A DNA stretch of 64,000 bases from JBARDN01 sp963755705 (GCA_963755705.1 CAVWKW010000005.1:186001-250000), one strand, 5' to 3'. Shown: positions 25,351 through 34,527, counted from the stretch's first letter. The notes: generated from the letters alone by a model not told the origin. Numbers and translations: made by a program.

Positions 25351-25878
25351 ATGCTTCGAGCGCAGGCGGCCAACGCATTGACGATAGCGCGGTTCGGACT
25401 CGCCGCGGCGTGGATTGCGCTATATTTCGCGACGCCCACGGCGCGGGCGGTGTTTGCGCTGATCGCGATCGCGGCGGCCGCCAGCGATTTCTTTGACGGC
25501 CGGCTGGCGCGCCGGCTCGGCGTGGGCGGCGGAGCGGGCCGATGGCTCGATCCGGTAGCCGACGTTACCTTCGTGCTTGCCGCGCTGGGTTGTGCGGCGG
25601 CCGCCGACGCGATCCCGCTCTACATCCCCATTTTGATCGTGGCTTCGTTTTCACAATACGCGATCGACTCGCGAATCCTGCATCGCGCGGGCGGTCCGAT
25701 CCGAAGCCGGCTCGGACATTGGGGCGGAGTGGTGAATTACGCGCTGGTGCTGGCGCTCGCGATGACGCCGCCCGGCGGAGCCGCGCGGGCGGCGATCAAA
25801 ACCGCGGCGCCCGCGATTGCTCTTTTCTATATAGCGGCGATCATCGAGCGCGTGCTGGCTTATCGCTCGCGCGATTGA
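25351..25878 (+). CDS. CDP-alcohol phosphatidyltransferase family protein
   Basis: A 175-residue membrane protein carrying the full CDP-alcohol phosphotransferase signature D-x2-D-G-x2-A-R-x8-G-x3-D-x3-D (from SDFFDGRLARR to GRWLDPVAD, about residues 45-70). The rest is hydrophobic and forms four to five helices. Such enzymes condense CDP-diacylglycerol with glycerol-3-phosphate, serine or inositol. The polar substrate is not identifiable. An upstream in-frame extension from 25264 overlaps the divergent gene; I chose the ATG at 25351. A bidirectional terminator follows. Confidence 0.85.
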   Translation: MLRAQAANALTIARFGLAAAWIALYFATPTARAVFALIAIAAAASDFFDGRLARRLGVGGGAGRWLDPVADVTFVLAALGCAAAADAIPLYIPILIVASFSQYAIDSRILHRAGGPIRSRLGHWGGVVNYALVLALAMTPPGGAARAAIKTAAPAIALFYIAAIIERVLAYRSRD

Positions 25879-25888
25879 CGCGACGCCC

Positions 25889-25922
25889 GCAGGGTGCTGA
25901 AAAGCTCATTTCAACACCCTGC
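25889..25922. terminator. Hairpin between convergent genes
   Basis: GCAGGGTG at 25889 pairs with CACCCTGC ending at 25922, and TGAAA pairs with TTTCA further in, around an AGCTCA loop. It lies between the convergent CDP-alcohol transferase and ferritin-like genes and could serve both strands. Confidence 0.65.
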
Positions 25923-25969
25923 GATGGAAACCTGATGGAATGCCGCCGGCGGCGGCCCGGAAAATTTTC

Positions 25970-26500
25970 TTAGGAAATTTTGGCGAGCAGGTTCTTCATA
26001 TCGTCGGCGTGCTCTTCTTCCACCTTCAGGATCTGCTCGATCAGGATTCGGGTGGTCGGATCCTTGTCGCTGAGCCATCGCACGATATCCGAATATGACT
26101 CGATCGCGATTCGCTCGGCCACCAGGTCTTCCTTGATCATATCGGTCAGCGAACTGCTTTCGTCGTATTGCGAGTGCGCGCGTTCGGCCATGCCCTCGGG
26201 GCTGTAGTTCGGCTTTCCGCCCAGCTGGCTGATGCGTTCGGCGATCCAGTCGGCATGTTGCTGCTCCTCACCCGCATGCTGCAGGAATTCCTGGCGCGCG
26301 GGATCGGCGTAGATGCCGTCGGCAGTGTAGTAATGACGCTTGTAGCGCAGCACGCAGACCAGCTCGGTCGCCAGGACGTCGTTGAGCACTTTGACGACTT
26401 CCTTGCGGTCCGCCTTGTAGCCGTCGGTTACAGGACCTTCCTCCATATGTTTGCGCGCGCGTTCACGAATTTTCTTTACGTCGGTAACAAATTTTGCCAT
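25970..26500 (-). CDS. Ferritin-like protein (bacterioferritin/Dps-like)
   Basis: A 176-residue four-helix-bundle protein. ATELVCVLRYKRHYY (first Glu ligand), HAGEEQQHADWIAERI (E-x2-H-type pair), EDLVAERIAIESY (third Glu) and EEEHADDMKNLL (E-x2-H pair) supply the ligands of a diiron centre in ferritin order. The length suits Dps-like or bacterioferritin-type proteins. It would store iron or detoxify peroxide in the cytoplasm. Not one residue of the usual ligand set is missing. It is convergent with the CDP-alcohol transferase. Confidence 0.88.
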   Translation of the reverse strand: MAKFVTDVKKIRERARKHMEEGPVTDGYKADRKEVVKVLNDVLATELVCVLRYKRHYYTADGIYADPARQEFLQHAGEEQQHADWIAERISQLGGKPNYSPEGMAERAHSQYDESSSLTDMIKEDLVAERIAIESYSDIVRWLSDKDPTTRILIEQILKVEEEHADDMKNLLAKIS

Positions 26501-26629
26501 GGGATGAGGCTCCTCTCAGGTGTAGTACCAATCGTACCGCGTTTCGGACTCGGGATACACGGCCTTTCCTACTACGCCGCCGGCCGCTGGGCAACGATCA
26601 CGCCGCCCGGAAAGGACAGTTTGGGGGCG

Positions 26630-27943
26630 ATGAAGAGCGGCGGGCGTCGTGCTAGGTTCTTGAGCGGCGGTTGGGGATGGACGGGGGGCGTTCGCATCGT
26701 GACTCCGGCCGCAAGGTCATCCGAATTGGAACCGCGCATTATTGTTCGCTCAGAGCATCCGATCTCGCGCCGCGATATCGACCCCAATGTACTGAAGGTT
26801 CTGTACCGCCTGGCTGGGGCGGGCCACGTTGCGTACCTGGTTGGCGGATCGGTGCGCGACCTGATGCTGGCGCGGCGTCCCAAGGATTTCGACGTCGCGA
26901 CCTCGGCGCATCCGCAACAGGTCCGTGATCTGTTCCGCAACTCGCGGTTAATCGGCAGGCGCTTTCGCCTGGTACATGTCTTTTTCGGACCGCAGAATAT
27001 CGAGGTCGCAACCTTTCGCCGTCAGAGCGAAGAGGTCGCCACCGAGGGCGATCCGCTGATCCGCGCCGACAACACCTTCGGCACTCCCGAGGAAGATGCA
27101 TTTCGCCGCGACTTCACGGTCAACTCGCTGTTCTACGACCCCCAGACCTTTAATGTGATCGACTATGCCGGCGGCGGAGACGATCTGCGCGCGCGGCTTA
27201 TCCGCACCATCGGCGTGCCCGAGTTGCGGATGCGCGAAGATCCGGTGCGGATGATGCGCGCGGTGCGCTTTGCCGCCAAGCTCGGCTTCGAAATCGAGCC
27301 GGCGACCCGCGCCGCGATCGAAACGCATCGCGCCGATCTCGCCAAAGCTTCGGTTCCGCGCCTGGTCGAAGAAACCTATCGCACGCTGGGCCAGCCCGCA
27401 TCTGCTCGCGCCGCTGCCCTGATGGACGAGATCGGTCTGCTCGAGGCGCTGATCCCGTTTCTTTCGGAGCATCTCAAACGACATCAGGGCGATCCGGCGC
27501 AGGCGCCGACGATTCACAACCTGGCCGCACTTGGAAAGATGATCGAAGGAGTTGCCGCGCCCGATCACGCCTTCGTGCTCGCAGCGATGATGCTCGATCT
27601 CGCGCGGCGCGACCCGGCGAGCCGCGGGGATTTCGATCTGCTAGGAGAGTTGCGCGCGCGCGGATTTGCCCGCGGCGATACTGAGCGGATGCGCCTAATC
27701 CACGATGCGTTTGAAAACATGGCCACGCCGTCGCGCCGCACGCGGCGTCTGATGCGCCGACCATACTTCGCGTCGGCGCGGCAGTTTTTCGAGGCGATGG
27801 CGCCGACTTATGGAATCGATACGCGAATCCTTGCTCGTTATCTAGAAAATCCCGACGGCTTCATCGCGCGCCCGCAGCCGCAGACACAAAACAACTCCGA
27901 CGCTCCCGCCAGCGGCGGGCATAGGCGCCGCAGGCGCCGTTAA
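26630..27943 (+). CDS. pcnB: Poly(A) polymerase / CCA-adding-type nucleotidyltransferase
   Basis: A 437-residue class II nucleotidyltransferase. YLVGGSVRDLMLARRPKDFDVATSAHP (split here: YLVGGSVRDLM, RRPKDFDVAT) contains the GG/GS motif and the metal-binding DxD pair. RRDFTVNSLFYDP and ELRMREDPVRMMRAVRFAAKL are the RNA-binding/neck motifs. The arginine-rich tail GHRRRRRR and the length are typical of PcnB rather than a tRNA CCA enzyme. It adds 3' A-tails that promote RNA decay. The upstream 150 codons of open frame overlap the ferritin gene and are not used; the ATG at 26630 is the best start. Confidence 0.87.
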   Translation: MKSGGRRARFLSGGWGWTGGVRIVTPAARSSELEPRIIVRSEHPISRRDIDPNVLKVLYRLAGAGHVAYLVGGSVRDLMLARRPKDFDVATSAHPQQVRDLFRNSRLIGRRFRLVHVFFGPQNIEVATFRRQSEEVATEGDPLIRADNTFGTPEEDAFRRDFTVNSLFYDPQTFNVIDYAGGGDDLRARLIRTIGVPELRMREDPVRMMRAVRFAAKLGFEIEPATRAAIETHRADLAKASVPRLVEETYRTLGQPASARAAALMDEIGLLEALIPFLSEHLKRHQGDPAQAPTIHNLAALGKMIEGVAAPDHAFVLAAMMLDLARRDPASRGDFDLLGELRARGFARGDTERMRLIHDAFENMATPSRRTRRLMRRPYFASARQFFEAMAPTYGIDTRILARYLENPDGFIARPQPQTQNNSDAPASGGHRRRRRR

Positions 27944-28413
27944 CGTGGCGGCAGAATGCATCGGCGCAACGGTTCTCCCGACATATCCTCTCCGCTTGTG
28001 TCTGGGCAGAACGACGCCAGCGCAGATGCCAACGGCGACGCGCGTGTGGAAGTGTCGGCCGAATCCTCGCCGCCGGCCCGCGCGTCGCACTCCGAGCCAC
28101 GCAACTGAGACGTAATGGTCTGTCGGGAGAGCTTCAGAACCTGTCGGGAAAGCGTGCAGACGCCCAAGGCGAGATTTTTCGCGATCGCTGCCACTCGATG
28201 TGACGAGCACGATGCGATACGCATCACCCGCACGCGCTCCGAATGATACAAAAATGGGCGGATACTGTCGTTCCGAGCGCGAACCTGCCGACAGTTATGA
28301 TCGTGCAGATCGTCCCGCGCGGCGCGCATCGCGAGGAATCTCGCCAGTCGCAAAGCAGCCCGCTCCAATGGCTTACGCGAGCCTCTCAAGGCTAGACGCT
28401 AGCTGGATGCGAT
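27944..28413. other. Gene-free stretch of 470 bp
   Basis: Between pcnB and the PIN-domain gene I see no convincing gene. A 50-codon frame from 27956 to 28108 on the plus strand has no ribosome binding site and a low-complexity composition. No hairpin or repeat stands out. Confidence 0.5.
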
Positions 28414-28824
28414 CTAAATGCCGCCAGCCGCTTCTTGCAGGCGCTCGTCAGCCGTCAACAGCTCCAAGCCCGCAATCCTCTCGCGCGCCAATATGAAAGT
28501 CGCAAGATGCAGCGCGTCCAGAGTTCGGAGGGCTCTTCCAGGCGCAGCTCGCCGCGCCATATCGCACACGGACACGGTCAATTCCCAGATGTCGCATCGC
28601 GCCCACACCGCGTCGATCTCACGTTGCGCGTCGGCGAGACGGGTTTCGCTCACTCGTCCGATTTGCCTCAAGCGATGAATCGCGCGCGATGACTCCACGA
28701 TCGAGAGCCGCGAAGTAATGAGCGCCGGCGCCGCAGCGATTCGCGCTTCCAGCTCAGGGCTGGTCCCAGTTTCGATGACCGCCCGGAGAACCGCGGAGGT
28801 GTCAAGATAGATACAAGCAGCCAT
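28414..28824 (-). CDS. PIN-domain toxin (VapC-like)
   Basis: A 136-residue PIN-domain ribonuclease: IYLDTSAVLRAV at 5-16 gives the first Asp, IVESSRAIHRL the conserved Glu, and TLDALHLATFILA with LLTADERL the last two acidic residues. These four acids bind the metal ions that cut RNA in VapC toxins. It starts 9 bp after the stop of the Phd/YefM-like antitoxin gene on the same strand, the standard order for a type II toxin-antitoxin operon. The catalytic set looks complete, so the toxin is probably functional. Confidence 0.9.
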   Translation of the reverse strand: MAACIYLDTSAVLRAVIETGTSPELEARIAAAPALITSRLSIVESSRAIHRLRQIGRVSETRLADAQREIDAVWARCDIWELTVSVCDMARRAAPGRALRTLDALHLATFILARERIAGLELLTADERLQEAAGGI

Positions 28825-28833
28825 GGTTCGAGA

Positions 28834-29133
28834 TCATCGGTCGCCACGAATCTCTTCCAGAACAGCGGCAGCGGCGCCGTTCGGGAGTCCGAGCCCCTTC
28901 GCCTTCCATTTCCAACGTCCCTTCGGCTCTCTGGCGCGAGTCAGGTCGCCGTGTTCGGATAGCAAATCCAGGAGTTGGCCGAGCGATTCCGGCGTGCCGG
29001 GCTGCCTGCGCGAGGGGCGCAGCTCTGCCACGACCTCGTCGCGATCGGTCACCAATACGGTCTCGCCACTGCGCACTATCCGCAGATACTCCGACAATCT
29101 CGACTTCAGCAATTTGATGCCGACCGATTTCAT
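28834..29133 (-). CDS. Phd/YefM-type antitoxin
   Basis: A 99-residue protein starting at the ATG at 29133. SVGIKLLKSRLSEYLRIVRSGETVLVTDRDEVVAELRP is the prevent-host-death fold (key parts: LKSRLSEYL, VRSGETVLVTDR, VVAELRP), which binds DNA as a dimer and represses its own operon. The C-terminal 50 residues would mask the toxin. Longer upstream codons overlap non-conserved sequence and are left out. The 9-bp gap to the PIN toxin gene supports a toxin-antitoxin pair. Confidence 0.87.
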   Translation of the reverse strand: MKSVGIKLLKSRLSEYLRIVRSGETVLVTDRDEVVAELRPSRRQPGTPESLGQLLDLLSEHGDLTRAREPKGRWKWKAKGLGLPNGAAAAVLEEIRGDR

Positions 29134-29292
29134 TCTTTGATAGTAGTCACCGGTGGTTACGTGATCAACAACCCGCGGTGCATGCGCACGGCTTGTCCGC
29201 CGATTACTCATCGAATAACTTCTAGCCGTGGAAGGCGCCATGGCGGCTCGCGACGGCCAGACGGCGCCGATTCTTTCCCCAGAGGTTTTCCC

Positions 29293-30219
29293 TTGGCGGC
29301 GAGCAGTCTGCGTACAGACAAGATCTGGATGGACGGAACCCTGGTGCCCTACGACGAGGCCAACGTTCATGTCCTGACCCACAGCCTGCACTACGGGCTT
29401 GCGGTATTCGAAGGGATGCGCTGCTACAAGCTCGACGCGGGAGGCTCGGCAATTTTCCGGGGCAAAGAGCATATTCGGCGCCTGCTGGAGTCGGCTCATA
29501 TTGTCGAGATGCCGATGCATCACAGCTCCGAGGAGCTGCTGAAGGCGTGCGCCGACGTAATCCGCGCCAACAAGCTGGCAGAGTGCTACCTGCGCCCGAT
29601 CGCATTTTATGGCGAAGGCGAGATGGGGCTTGCGGCGCGTGGCAACAAGACTCGCGTCGCAATCGCGGCCTGGCCGTGGGGCGCGTACCTGGGCGAAGAC
29701 GGCCTCAACAAGGGCGTCAGGCTCAAGACCTCATCGTTCGTGCGGTTTCATCACAACTCGATGATGCCGGCGGCGAAGGCTTCGGGGAACTACATCAATT
29801 CGATTCTGGCGGGCTACGAAGCGCGCCGCGGCGGCTACGACGAGGCTCTCCTGCTCGACACGCAGGGCTTCGTCGCCGAGGGCAGCGGCGAAAACGTGTT
29901 CGTGATTCGCGACGGAATCGTGCGCACGCCGACGCTGAGCTCGATCCTGCCGGGAATCACGCGCGATTCGGTTATTAGAATTCTGCACGACAACTCGATC
30001 GAGGTGCGCGAGGAGCTCTTTGCGCGCGACGCCTTCTATGTCGCCGACGAGGCATTCATGACCGGCACCGCGGCCGAAGTAACCCCCGTGGTCGAGCTCG
30101 ACGACCGCCGTATCGGGAGCGGCACGCCCGGACCGATCACGCGCACCGTGCAGAGGGTCTTTCAGGACGCGCTGCACGGCCGCGGCGGAAAATATCCCGA
30201 GTGGCTCTATCGCATCTGA
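29293..30219 (+). CDS. ilvE: Branched-chain amino-acid aminotransferase
   Basis: A 308-residue fold-type IV PLP enzyme. DKIWMDGTLVPYDEANVHV and LHYGLAVFEGMRCY open the protein; the PLP lysine is in MMPAAKASGNYINS (about 160), and EGSGENVFVIRDG plus LPGITRDSVIRIL are family signatures. FMTGTAAEVTPV binds the phosphate group. It makes or breaks down leucine, isoleucine and valine. The start is a TTG at 29293, with AGAGG twelve bases upstream; it gives the normal IlvE length. The peroxiredoxin gene follows after 9 bp. Confidence 0.93.
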   Translation: MAASSLRTDKIWMDGTLVPYDEANVHVLTHSLHYGLAVFEGMRCYKLDAGGSAIFRGKEHIRRLLESAHIVEMPMHHSSEELLKACADVIRANKLAECYLRPIAFYGEGEMGLAARGNKTRVAIAAWPWGAYLGEDGLNKGVRLKTSSFVRFHHNSMMPAAKASGNYINSILAGYEARRGGYDEALLLDTQGFVAEGSGENVFVIRDGIVRTPTLSSILPGITRDSVIRILHDNSIEVREELFARDAFYVADEAFMTGTAAEVTPVVELDDRRIGSGTPGPITRTVQRVFQDALHGRGGKYPEWLYRI

Positions 30220-30228
30220 GGAGTCAGC

Positions 30229-30840
30229 ATGAGAATGCTCGCAACCGTTTTGGTCTTCGCCGCAGTGGTGATCCTTGCGGTGATTGTCTTTCGGCCGCGA
30301 ATCGCGCGCGCTGAGCTGCTCAAAGAGGGGCAGGTCGCGCCCGGGTTCTCGACCCAGATGGTCCAGGGCGACCAGACCACGCCGATCTCGCTGGCCGATC
30401 TGCGCGGCAAGACGGTGGTGCTATATTTTTATCCTAAGGACGACACGCCAGGATGCACCAAAGAGGCGTGCGCCTTCCGCGACGGCTTCGCGCGCTTTCA
30501 GTCGGCAGGATTGGTGGTGCTCGGATGCAGCGTGCAGGACTCCGACGCGCATCGCGCGTTTATCAAGAAATATAATATCCCGTTTCCTCTGCTGCTCGAC
30601 CCGGACAAGAAAATCGCGACCGAATACGGCGCTGCCAACGGAATACCGATTCTCGGCCTGGACCGGCGTATCACCTACGTGATCGATGGCGACGGCCGAA
30701 TCGCGAAGGTCTATCCGAGCGTCGATCCGTCGGTGCATGCGACCGAAATTTTGAGCGATCTAAAGATACCCGAGCATCCGGCCGCCGCACCGTCGCCTGC
30801 ATCGAGTCCCGCACCCGCCGGCTCAGCGCCCGGCGCGTAG
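30229..30840 (+). CDS. Membrane-anchored or exported peroxiredoxin (Bcp/PrxQ-like)
   Basis: A 203-residue peroxiredoxin. Residues 4-22 form a hydrophobic helix that should anchor or export it. The catalytic site is PGCTKEACAFRD with the peroxidatic Cys followed five positions later by the resolving Cys, the PrxQ/Bcp arrangement. FYPKDDTPG precedes it and VIDGDGRIAKVY is the C-terminal strand. The proline/alanine-rich tail (AAAPSPASSPAPAG) is low complexity. It reduces hydroperoxides in the periplasm. It starts 9 bp after ilvE, so the two are co-transcribed. Confidence 0.9.
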   Translation: MRMLATVLVFAAVVILAVIVFRPRIARAELLKEGQVAPGFSTQMVQGDQTTPISLADLRGKTVVLYFYPKDDTPGCTKEACAFRDGFARFQSAGLVVLGCSVQDSDAHRAFIKKYNIPFPLLLDPDKKIATEYGAANGIPILGLDRRITYVIDGDGRIAKVYPSVDPSVHATEILSDLKIPEHPAAAPSPASSPAPAGSAPGA

Positions 30841-30908
30841 CTAAGGTCAGGACCCATAAACTGAACGAAAAACTCGGATGACGATTTCGAGCCCGGGACG
30901 GACCTCAA

Positions 30909-31562
30909 TCAGCCGGTCGATGGCTTGCCGGTGTAAACCGCCAGTTGAGCCTCGAAGGCTCGCTTGTAGGCGAGCCGCACTTCGCCGCGGGCGACATAAG
31001 CGGCCAGGTTCGGATATTCGTCCAGAATACCCGATGATTTCAACCTGAGCAGCACCGACACCATCATCAGGTCGCCCGCGCTGAACGCACCATCGAGCCA
31101 GTCGGCATCGCCCAGGCGACCGGAAAGTTGGCCCAGCCGGTCGCGCACGCGATCCTCGACCAAAGGCAGGCGCTCCTTATACCAGGTCTTGTCGCCCTCC
31201 AGGAGCCTGGCGGTTTCGCGTTCAAGGATCGGCGGCTCCACAGTGTTGAGCGCGGCAAACATCCATGTGATCGCGCGCGCCCGGGCATTGGCAGCGTCCG
31301 GCAGCAGGCCCGCATGGCGTTCGGCGATATGGAACACGATCGCCCCTGTCTCGAACAGGGCGAGATCGCCTTCCTCATAGGTCGGAATCTGGCCGAAAGG
31401 ATGAAGCGCCCGATGCGCGGGTTCCTTCATCGCACGGAACGAAACAAGGCGAACTTCGTAGGGTTGGCCCACTTCTTCAAGCGCCCAGCGAACGCGCGTA
31501 TCACGCGCCAGTCCCTTGCCGCCATCGGGTGACCGTTCAAAAGCGGTAATGGTGATGGTCAT
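30909..31562 (-). CDS. Glutathione S-transferase family protein
   Basis: A 217-residue GST. The N-terminal thioredoxin-like domain shows FERSPDGGKG, RWALEEVGQPYEV and HPFGQIPTYEEGDLALFETGAI, with ETGAI giving the gamma-glutamyl contact (Glu-Ser/Thr motif). The C-terminal helical domain contains WLDGAFSAGDLMMVSVLLRL, the N-capping box of the family. The start at 31562 is preceded by AAGGAGG. It conjugates or isomerises electrophiles with glutathione. An upstream extension to 31817 is not used. Convergent with the peroxiredoxin gene. Confidence 0.9.
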   Translation of the reverse strand: MTITITAFERSPDGGKGLARDTRVRWALEEVGQPYEVRLVSFRAMKEPAHRALHPFGQIPTYEEGDLALFETGAIVFHIAERHAGLLPDAANARARAITWMFAALNTVEPPILERETARLLEGDKTWYKERLPLVEDRVRDRLGQLSGRLGDADWLDGAFSAGDLMMVSVLLRLKSSGILDEYPNLAAYVARGEVRLAYKRAFEAQLAVYTGKPSTG

Positions 31563-31715
31563 CGTGAGGCTCCTCCTTAGCGAAAATCCTCGGTTGCGGG
31601 GCTGGCAAGCTGTCAAGGCAAACTCACCGAGATTGAAGACGATCCCGTTCCGTGTCCGGTTTGTCCGCATAGCAGACCTTTGCAAACTCGAATTCCATCT
31701 GATGCGGCATCGTGA

Positions 31716-31874
31716 TTCGACCGCACACTCTACCGTCAGCGGCACAAGATCGAGAACATGTTCGCAAGGCTCAAAGACTGGCGACGCATCCATACCCGCT
31801 ATGGCAGATGCGCACACACCTTCTTCTCAGCCATCTGCATCGCCGCAACCATCATCTTCTGGATCAATCAATGA
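31716..31874 (+). pseudogene. C-terminal remnant of an IS5-family transposase
   Basis: Fifty-two codons read FDRTLYRQRHKIENMF, ARLKDWRRIHTRYGRC and AHTFFSAICIAATIIFW, then stop. LYRQRHKIENMF...LKDWRR is the strongly conserved end of IS5-type transposases. A TGA immediately precedes the first codon and no N-terminal part is nearby, so only the tail survives. No inverted repeats are seen. Confidence 0.8.
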
Positions 31875-31883
31875 GCCCTGACC

Positions 31884-32618
31884 CTAGATCCCGCTCGCCT
31901 CGGCGGGCGAGTAGCCCAGGCTGACGGCGAGCATCACCGCGGCCGCTGCGATCGCGGCCGCATCGGCTGATTTCCCGACGCGTATCGAGAGCGCGGCCAG
32001 ATGCACGAACATCTCCGCCTCTTCGTCGTCACGCCGCCCGACCAGCCCGTCGAGGTCGAACAGCACGTCGATGAGAGGATTGGGGTCGTAGCCAGATTCG
32101 GCGAGCGCCTCGCGGGTGGCGCACCGCCAGAATTCGCGCGGCTCGATTTTCTCGAAATCGACCAGCTCGGCGATTCGCGCCCGCATCCGCGCGACGAGCC
32201 GCCGATAGCGGTCGTTCGCGTCCAGAAACTCGGCGACATCCTGCGCCTCGAGAAAATCTCCGACCGTGCCGTCGTCGCCATAGACGCCGAGCGAGCCGGG
32301 CGCCGGTTCAAGACGCACGAACCTCTCGCCGCGCCCGTCGGCCCCGCGCTCGATCCCAAGCGGATAGAGTTGACAGGCGAGAGGACGACCCTCGTGGATG
32401 CCGCATCGCACGCCCTCGAGCATCGTGCACGCGCCCTCCGCGTCGAATTTGAGAATCGAGCCGCGGCGCAGCGTGAAGCGCGCGATCGCCTCGCGGGTCG
32501 AGACTCCGGCCGCCCGCGCGATCTTGAGAAGGTCATACGGCGCGAGTGCGATCACCTTGTCGCGGCAGCATTTTCCGCACGCTTTGCAATCGTAGGAGAA
32601 CGGCGTCGCGCGATTCAC
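31884..32618 (-). CDS. YkgJ-family cysteine-cluster (zinc/iron chelate-binding) protein
   Basis: A 244-residue protein from a GTG at 32618. FSYDCKACGKCCRDK (about 7-21) and later GIHEGRPLACQLYPLG carry the eight-Cys-type cluster pattern of the YkgJ/CxxCxxCC family, which binds Fe-S or zinc. The C-terminal half (FLEAQDVAEFL to IAELVDFEKIEP) is a helical extension. The GTG overlaps the TGA of the GFA gene (GTGA), so the two are translationally coupled. The long frame upstream of 32618 is the other frame of the GFA gene and not real. Function is unknown. Confidence 0.82.
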   Translation of the reverse strand: MNRATPFSYDCKACGKCCRDKVIALAPYDLLKIARAAGVSTREAIARFTLRRGSILKFDAEGACTMLEGVRCGIHEGRPLACQLYPLGIERGADGRGERFVRLEPAPGSLGVYGDDGTVGDFLEAQDVAEFLDANDRYRRLVARMRARIAELVDFEKIEPREFWRCATREALAESGYDPNPLIDVLFDLDGLVGRRDDEEAEMFVHLAALSIRVGKSADAAAIAAAAVMLAVSLGYSPAEASGI

Positions 32619-33049
32619 GACTTGGTGGTGGAGGCTAGATCCTCGGGAACGAAGCCAGGCACCCACTTCTCGTACTTCGCCAAATCGTCGTCTAGGTTCA
32701 CCCACGCAGCCTTCGACGATGTGAATACGTGCATCGAAGGGCGTACGCCCGGGTCGTCCTCCAATAGGCCGGCCGGAACGCTCACCATCCCGGTCGCATT
32801 GACGAATGCCGGAGCGGGCGAGCCGCATCGGCCACAGAAGCTCCGCGCATGGCCGGGGGTCCATTCGTATCCCGGGTTGATCAGATCTTGGCCGCTCAAG
32901 AGCTTGAACCGTTCGGAACGGACGTGCGCAAACGTTGCGACTGAGGCCCCGGTGGTCTTGCGACAGACCGAGCAATGACAGTAGGTCATCGCTCGCACCT
33001 TTTCGATTTCGAACCTGATTCCTCCGCACATGCAGGTTCCATGGATCAT
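32615..33049 (-). CDS. GFA-family (glutathione-dependent formaldehyde-activating-like) zinc protein
   Basis: A 144-residue protein with the GFA zinc-binding pattern: GTCMCGGIRFEI at 4-15, YCHCSVCRKTTGAS near 24-37, and FCGRCGSPAPAF near 72-83. These are the CxC, CHCxxC and CxxCG elements that hold two zinc ions. The family was named for binding glutathione-formaldehyde adducts, but most members are uncharacterised. GGAGG precedes the ATG at 33049. It is coupled to the downstream YkgJ-like gene. Confidence 0.9.
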   Translation of the reverse strand: MIHGTCMCGGIRFEIEKVRAMTYCHCSVCRKTTGASVATFAHVRSERFKLLSGQDLINPGYEWTPGHARSFCGRCGSPAPAFVNATGMVSVPAGLLEDDPGVRPSMHVFTSSKAAWVNLDDDLAKYEKWVPGFVPEDLASTTKS

Positions 33050-33314
33050 GGCTACCTCCCGATCGATCTTGCACTGGATCTGCTTCAAGATATCGGAGTA
33101 ATCGTTCTGTGTTCTAGTTTAGAGTTTTCTTGTTTTGATTTCACATGCAACCATCGCCCGATCTTCCCGATTCAGCGCGATTATCCAACTCCGTTGAACG
33201 ATCGGTATTTTTTCGCTTCTCCGGCGCTTGCAGGAGGCGCCGTGGCGCGCTACCCAAGTGAGGTCCGCCGCGATAGCATCGTAGTGCTGAATCAAACAGG
33301 AAGGTTCCTCTGCT

Positions 33315-34499
33315 ATGGATTTCAACTGGTCGCCCGAACAAGAAGCCTATCGAATGGAAGTCAGAAAGTGGCTCGAGGCCAATCAGCCCCCGCCGCTTGC
33401 GCAAATCGACGAAGAAAACAGCGCCGATGACGTTGTCTGGAATCGCCTGAAGGCCTGGCACACCAAGCTTTACGAGGCGGGATGGGCCGGACTGACCTGG
33501 CCCAAAGAATACGGTGGCCGCGGCGCGACCTTTATCGAACAGGTCATCTTCCAGCAGGAGATGGGGCGGCTCGGGCTTCCGATGGGATGCAACGTGCTCG
33601 GCGTGATCATGAACGGCCCGGCGCTGATGCAGTGGGGCACCGAGGAACAGAAAAAGCGCTACTTGCAGCCGATCCTCGCCGGCGAAGAGATCTGGTGCGA
33701 AGGGATGTCGGAGCCGGGCGCGGGCTCGGACCTTGCCGCGATCCAGTGTCGGGCGGAGTTGAAGGGCGACGACTTTGTGGTCAACGGGCAGAAGGTCTGG
33801 ACCACGATCGCGCATCGCTCGCACTTCTGCCAGCTTTTCGTCCGCACCGATCCCGACGCCCCGAAGCATAAGGGCATGAGCGCGCTGATCGTCGATATGA
33901 AAAGTCCGGGGGTCACGGTGCGTCCGCTGATGCAGATCACGGGCGACTCCGAGTTCAATGAAATTTTCTTCGAGGATGTAAAAGTCCCCAAGGAAAATTT
34001 GCTCGGACCGTTGAATCAGGGATGGCAGGTGCTGGTCGCCACGCTGATGCACGAGCGGTTCGGAATCGGCGAGACAATCGGAGGCACCGAACAGACCCTG
34101 CACGCGCTGGTCGAGCTGGCTAAGCGCGCGCAGATTAACGGGCGTCCCGCGATCGAAGAGGACGACATCCGCCAGCAGCTAGCGCAATTCGCGATCGAGG
34201 TCGCCGCGAAGAAGTACAACGGGCTGCGCTCGCTCTCGCGGCGGCTCAAAGGCCTCCAGCCGGGCTCCGAGGCGTCGATTTCGAAGCTGGTCTCGACCGA
34301 TCTGGGCCAGCGGATGGTCAAATTCACGACGCGGCTGCTCGGTGAATACGCGATGCTCGAGTCGCACACGCCGTTCGCCCCGCGCGGCGACTGGATGAAG
34401 CGCATCCTGGCGTCAGAATCCATGACGATTGCGGGTGGCACCTCGATGGTGCAGCGGAACATGATCGGGGAGCGAATCCTCGGATTGCCGAAGGGCTGA
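33315..34499 (+). CDS. Acyl-CoA dehydrogenase
   Basis: A 394-residue acyl-CoA dehydrogenase. FNWSPEQEAYRMEVRKWLEA begins the N-domain; EPGAGSDLAAIQCRAE and VVNGQKVWTTIAHRS are the middle-domain flavin/substrate contacts; IAGGTSMVQRNMIGERILGL is the C-terminal FAD motif. It passes electrons to ETF. AGGAAGG precedes the ATG. A rho-independent terminator follows, so it is probably a single-gene unit. It resembles the long-chain/caiA-like group by overall motifs; the substrate is not known. Confidence 0.93.
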   Translation: MDFNWSPEQEAYRMEVRKWLEANQPPPLAQIDEENSADDVVWNRLKAWHTKLYEAGWAGLTWPKEYGGRGATFIEQVIFQQEMGRLGLPMGCNVLGVIMNGPALMQWGTEEQKKRYLQPILAGEEIWCEGMSEPGAGSDLAAIQCRAELKGDDFVVNGQKVWTTIAHRSHFCQLFVRTDPDAPKHKGMSALIVDMKSPGVTVRPLMQITGDSEFNEIFFEDVKVPKENLLGPLNQGWQVLVATLMHERFGIGETIGGTEQTLHALVELAKRAQINGRPAIEEDDIRQQLAQFAIEVAAKKYNGLRSLSRRLKGLQPGSEASISKLVSTDLGQRMVKFTTRLLGEYAMLESHTPFAPRGDWMKRILASESMTIAGGTSMVQRNMIGERILGLPKG

Positions 34500-34527
34500 G
34501 TTTCTCGGAAATACAGAATAGTGATGG

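Noticed and set aside
27956..28108. 50-codon frame after pcnB
   Set aside because: No ribosome site and a composition like non-coding high-GC sequence.
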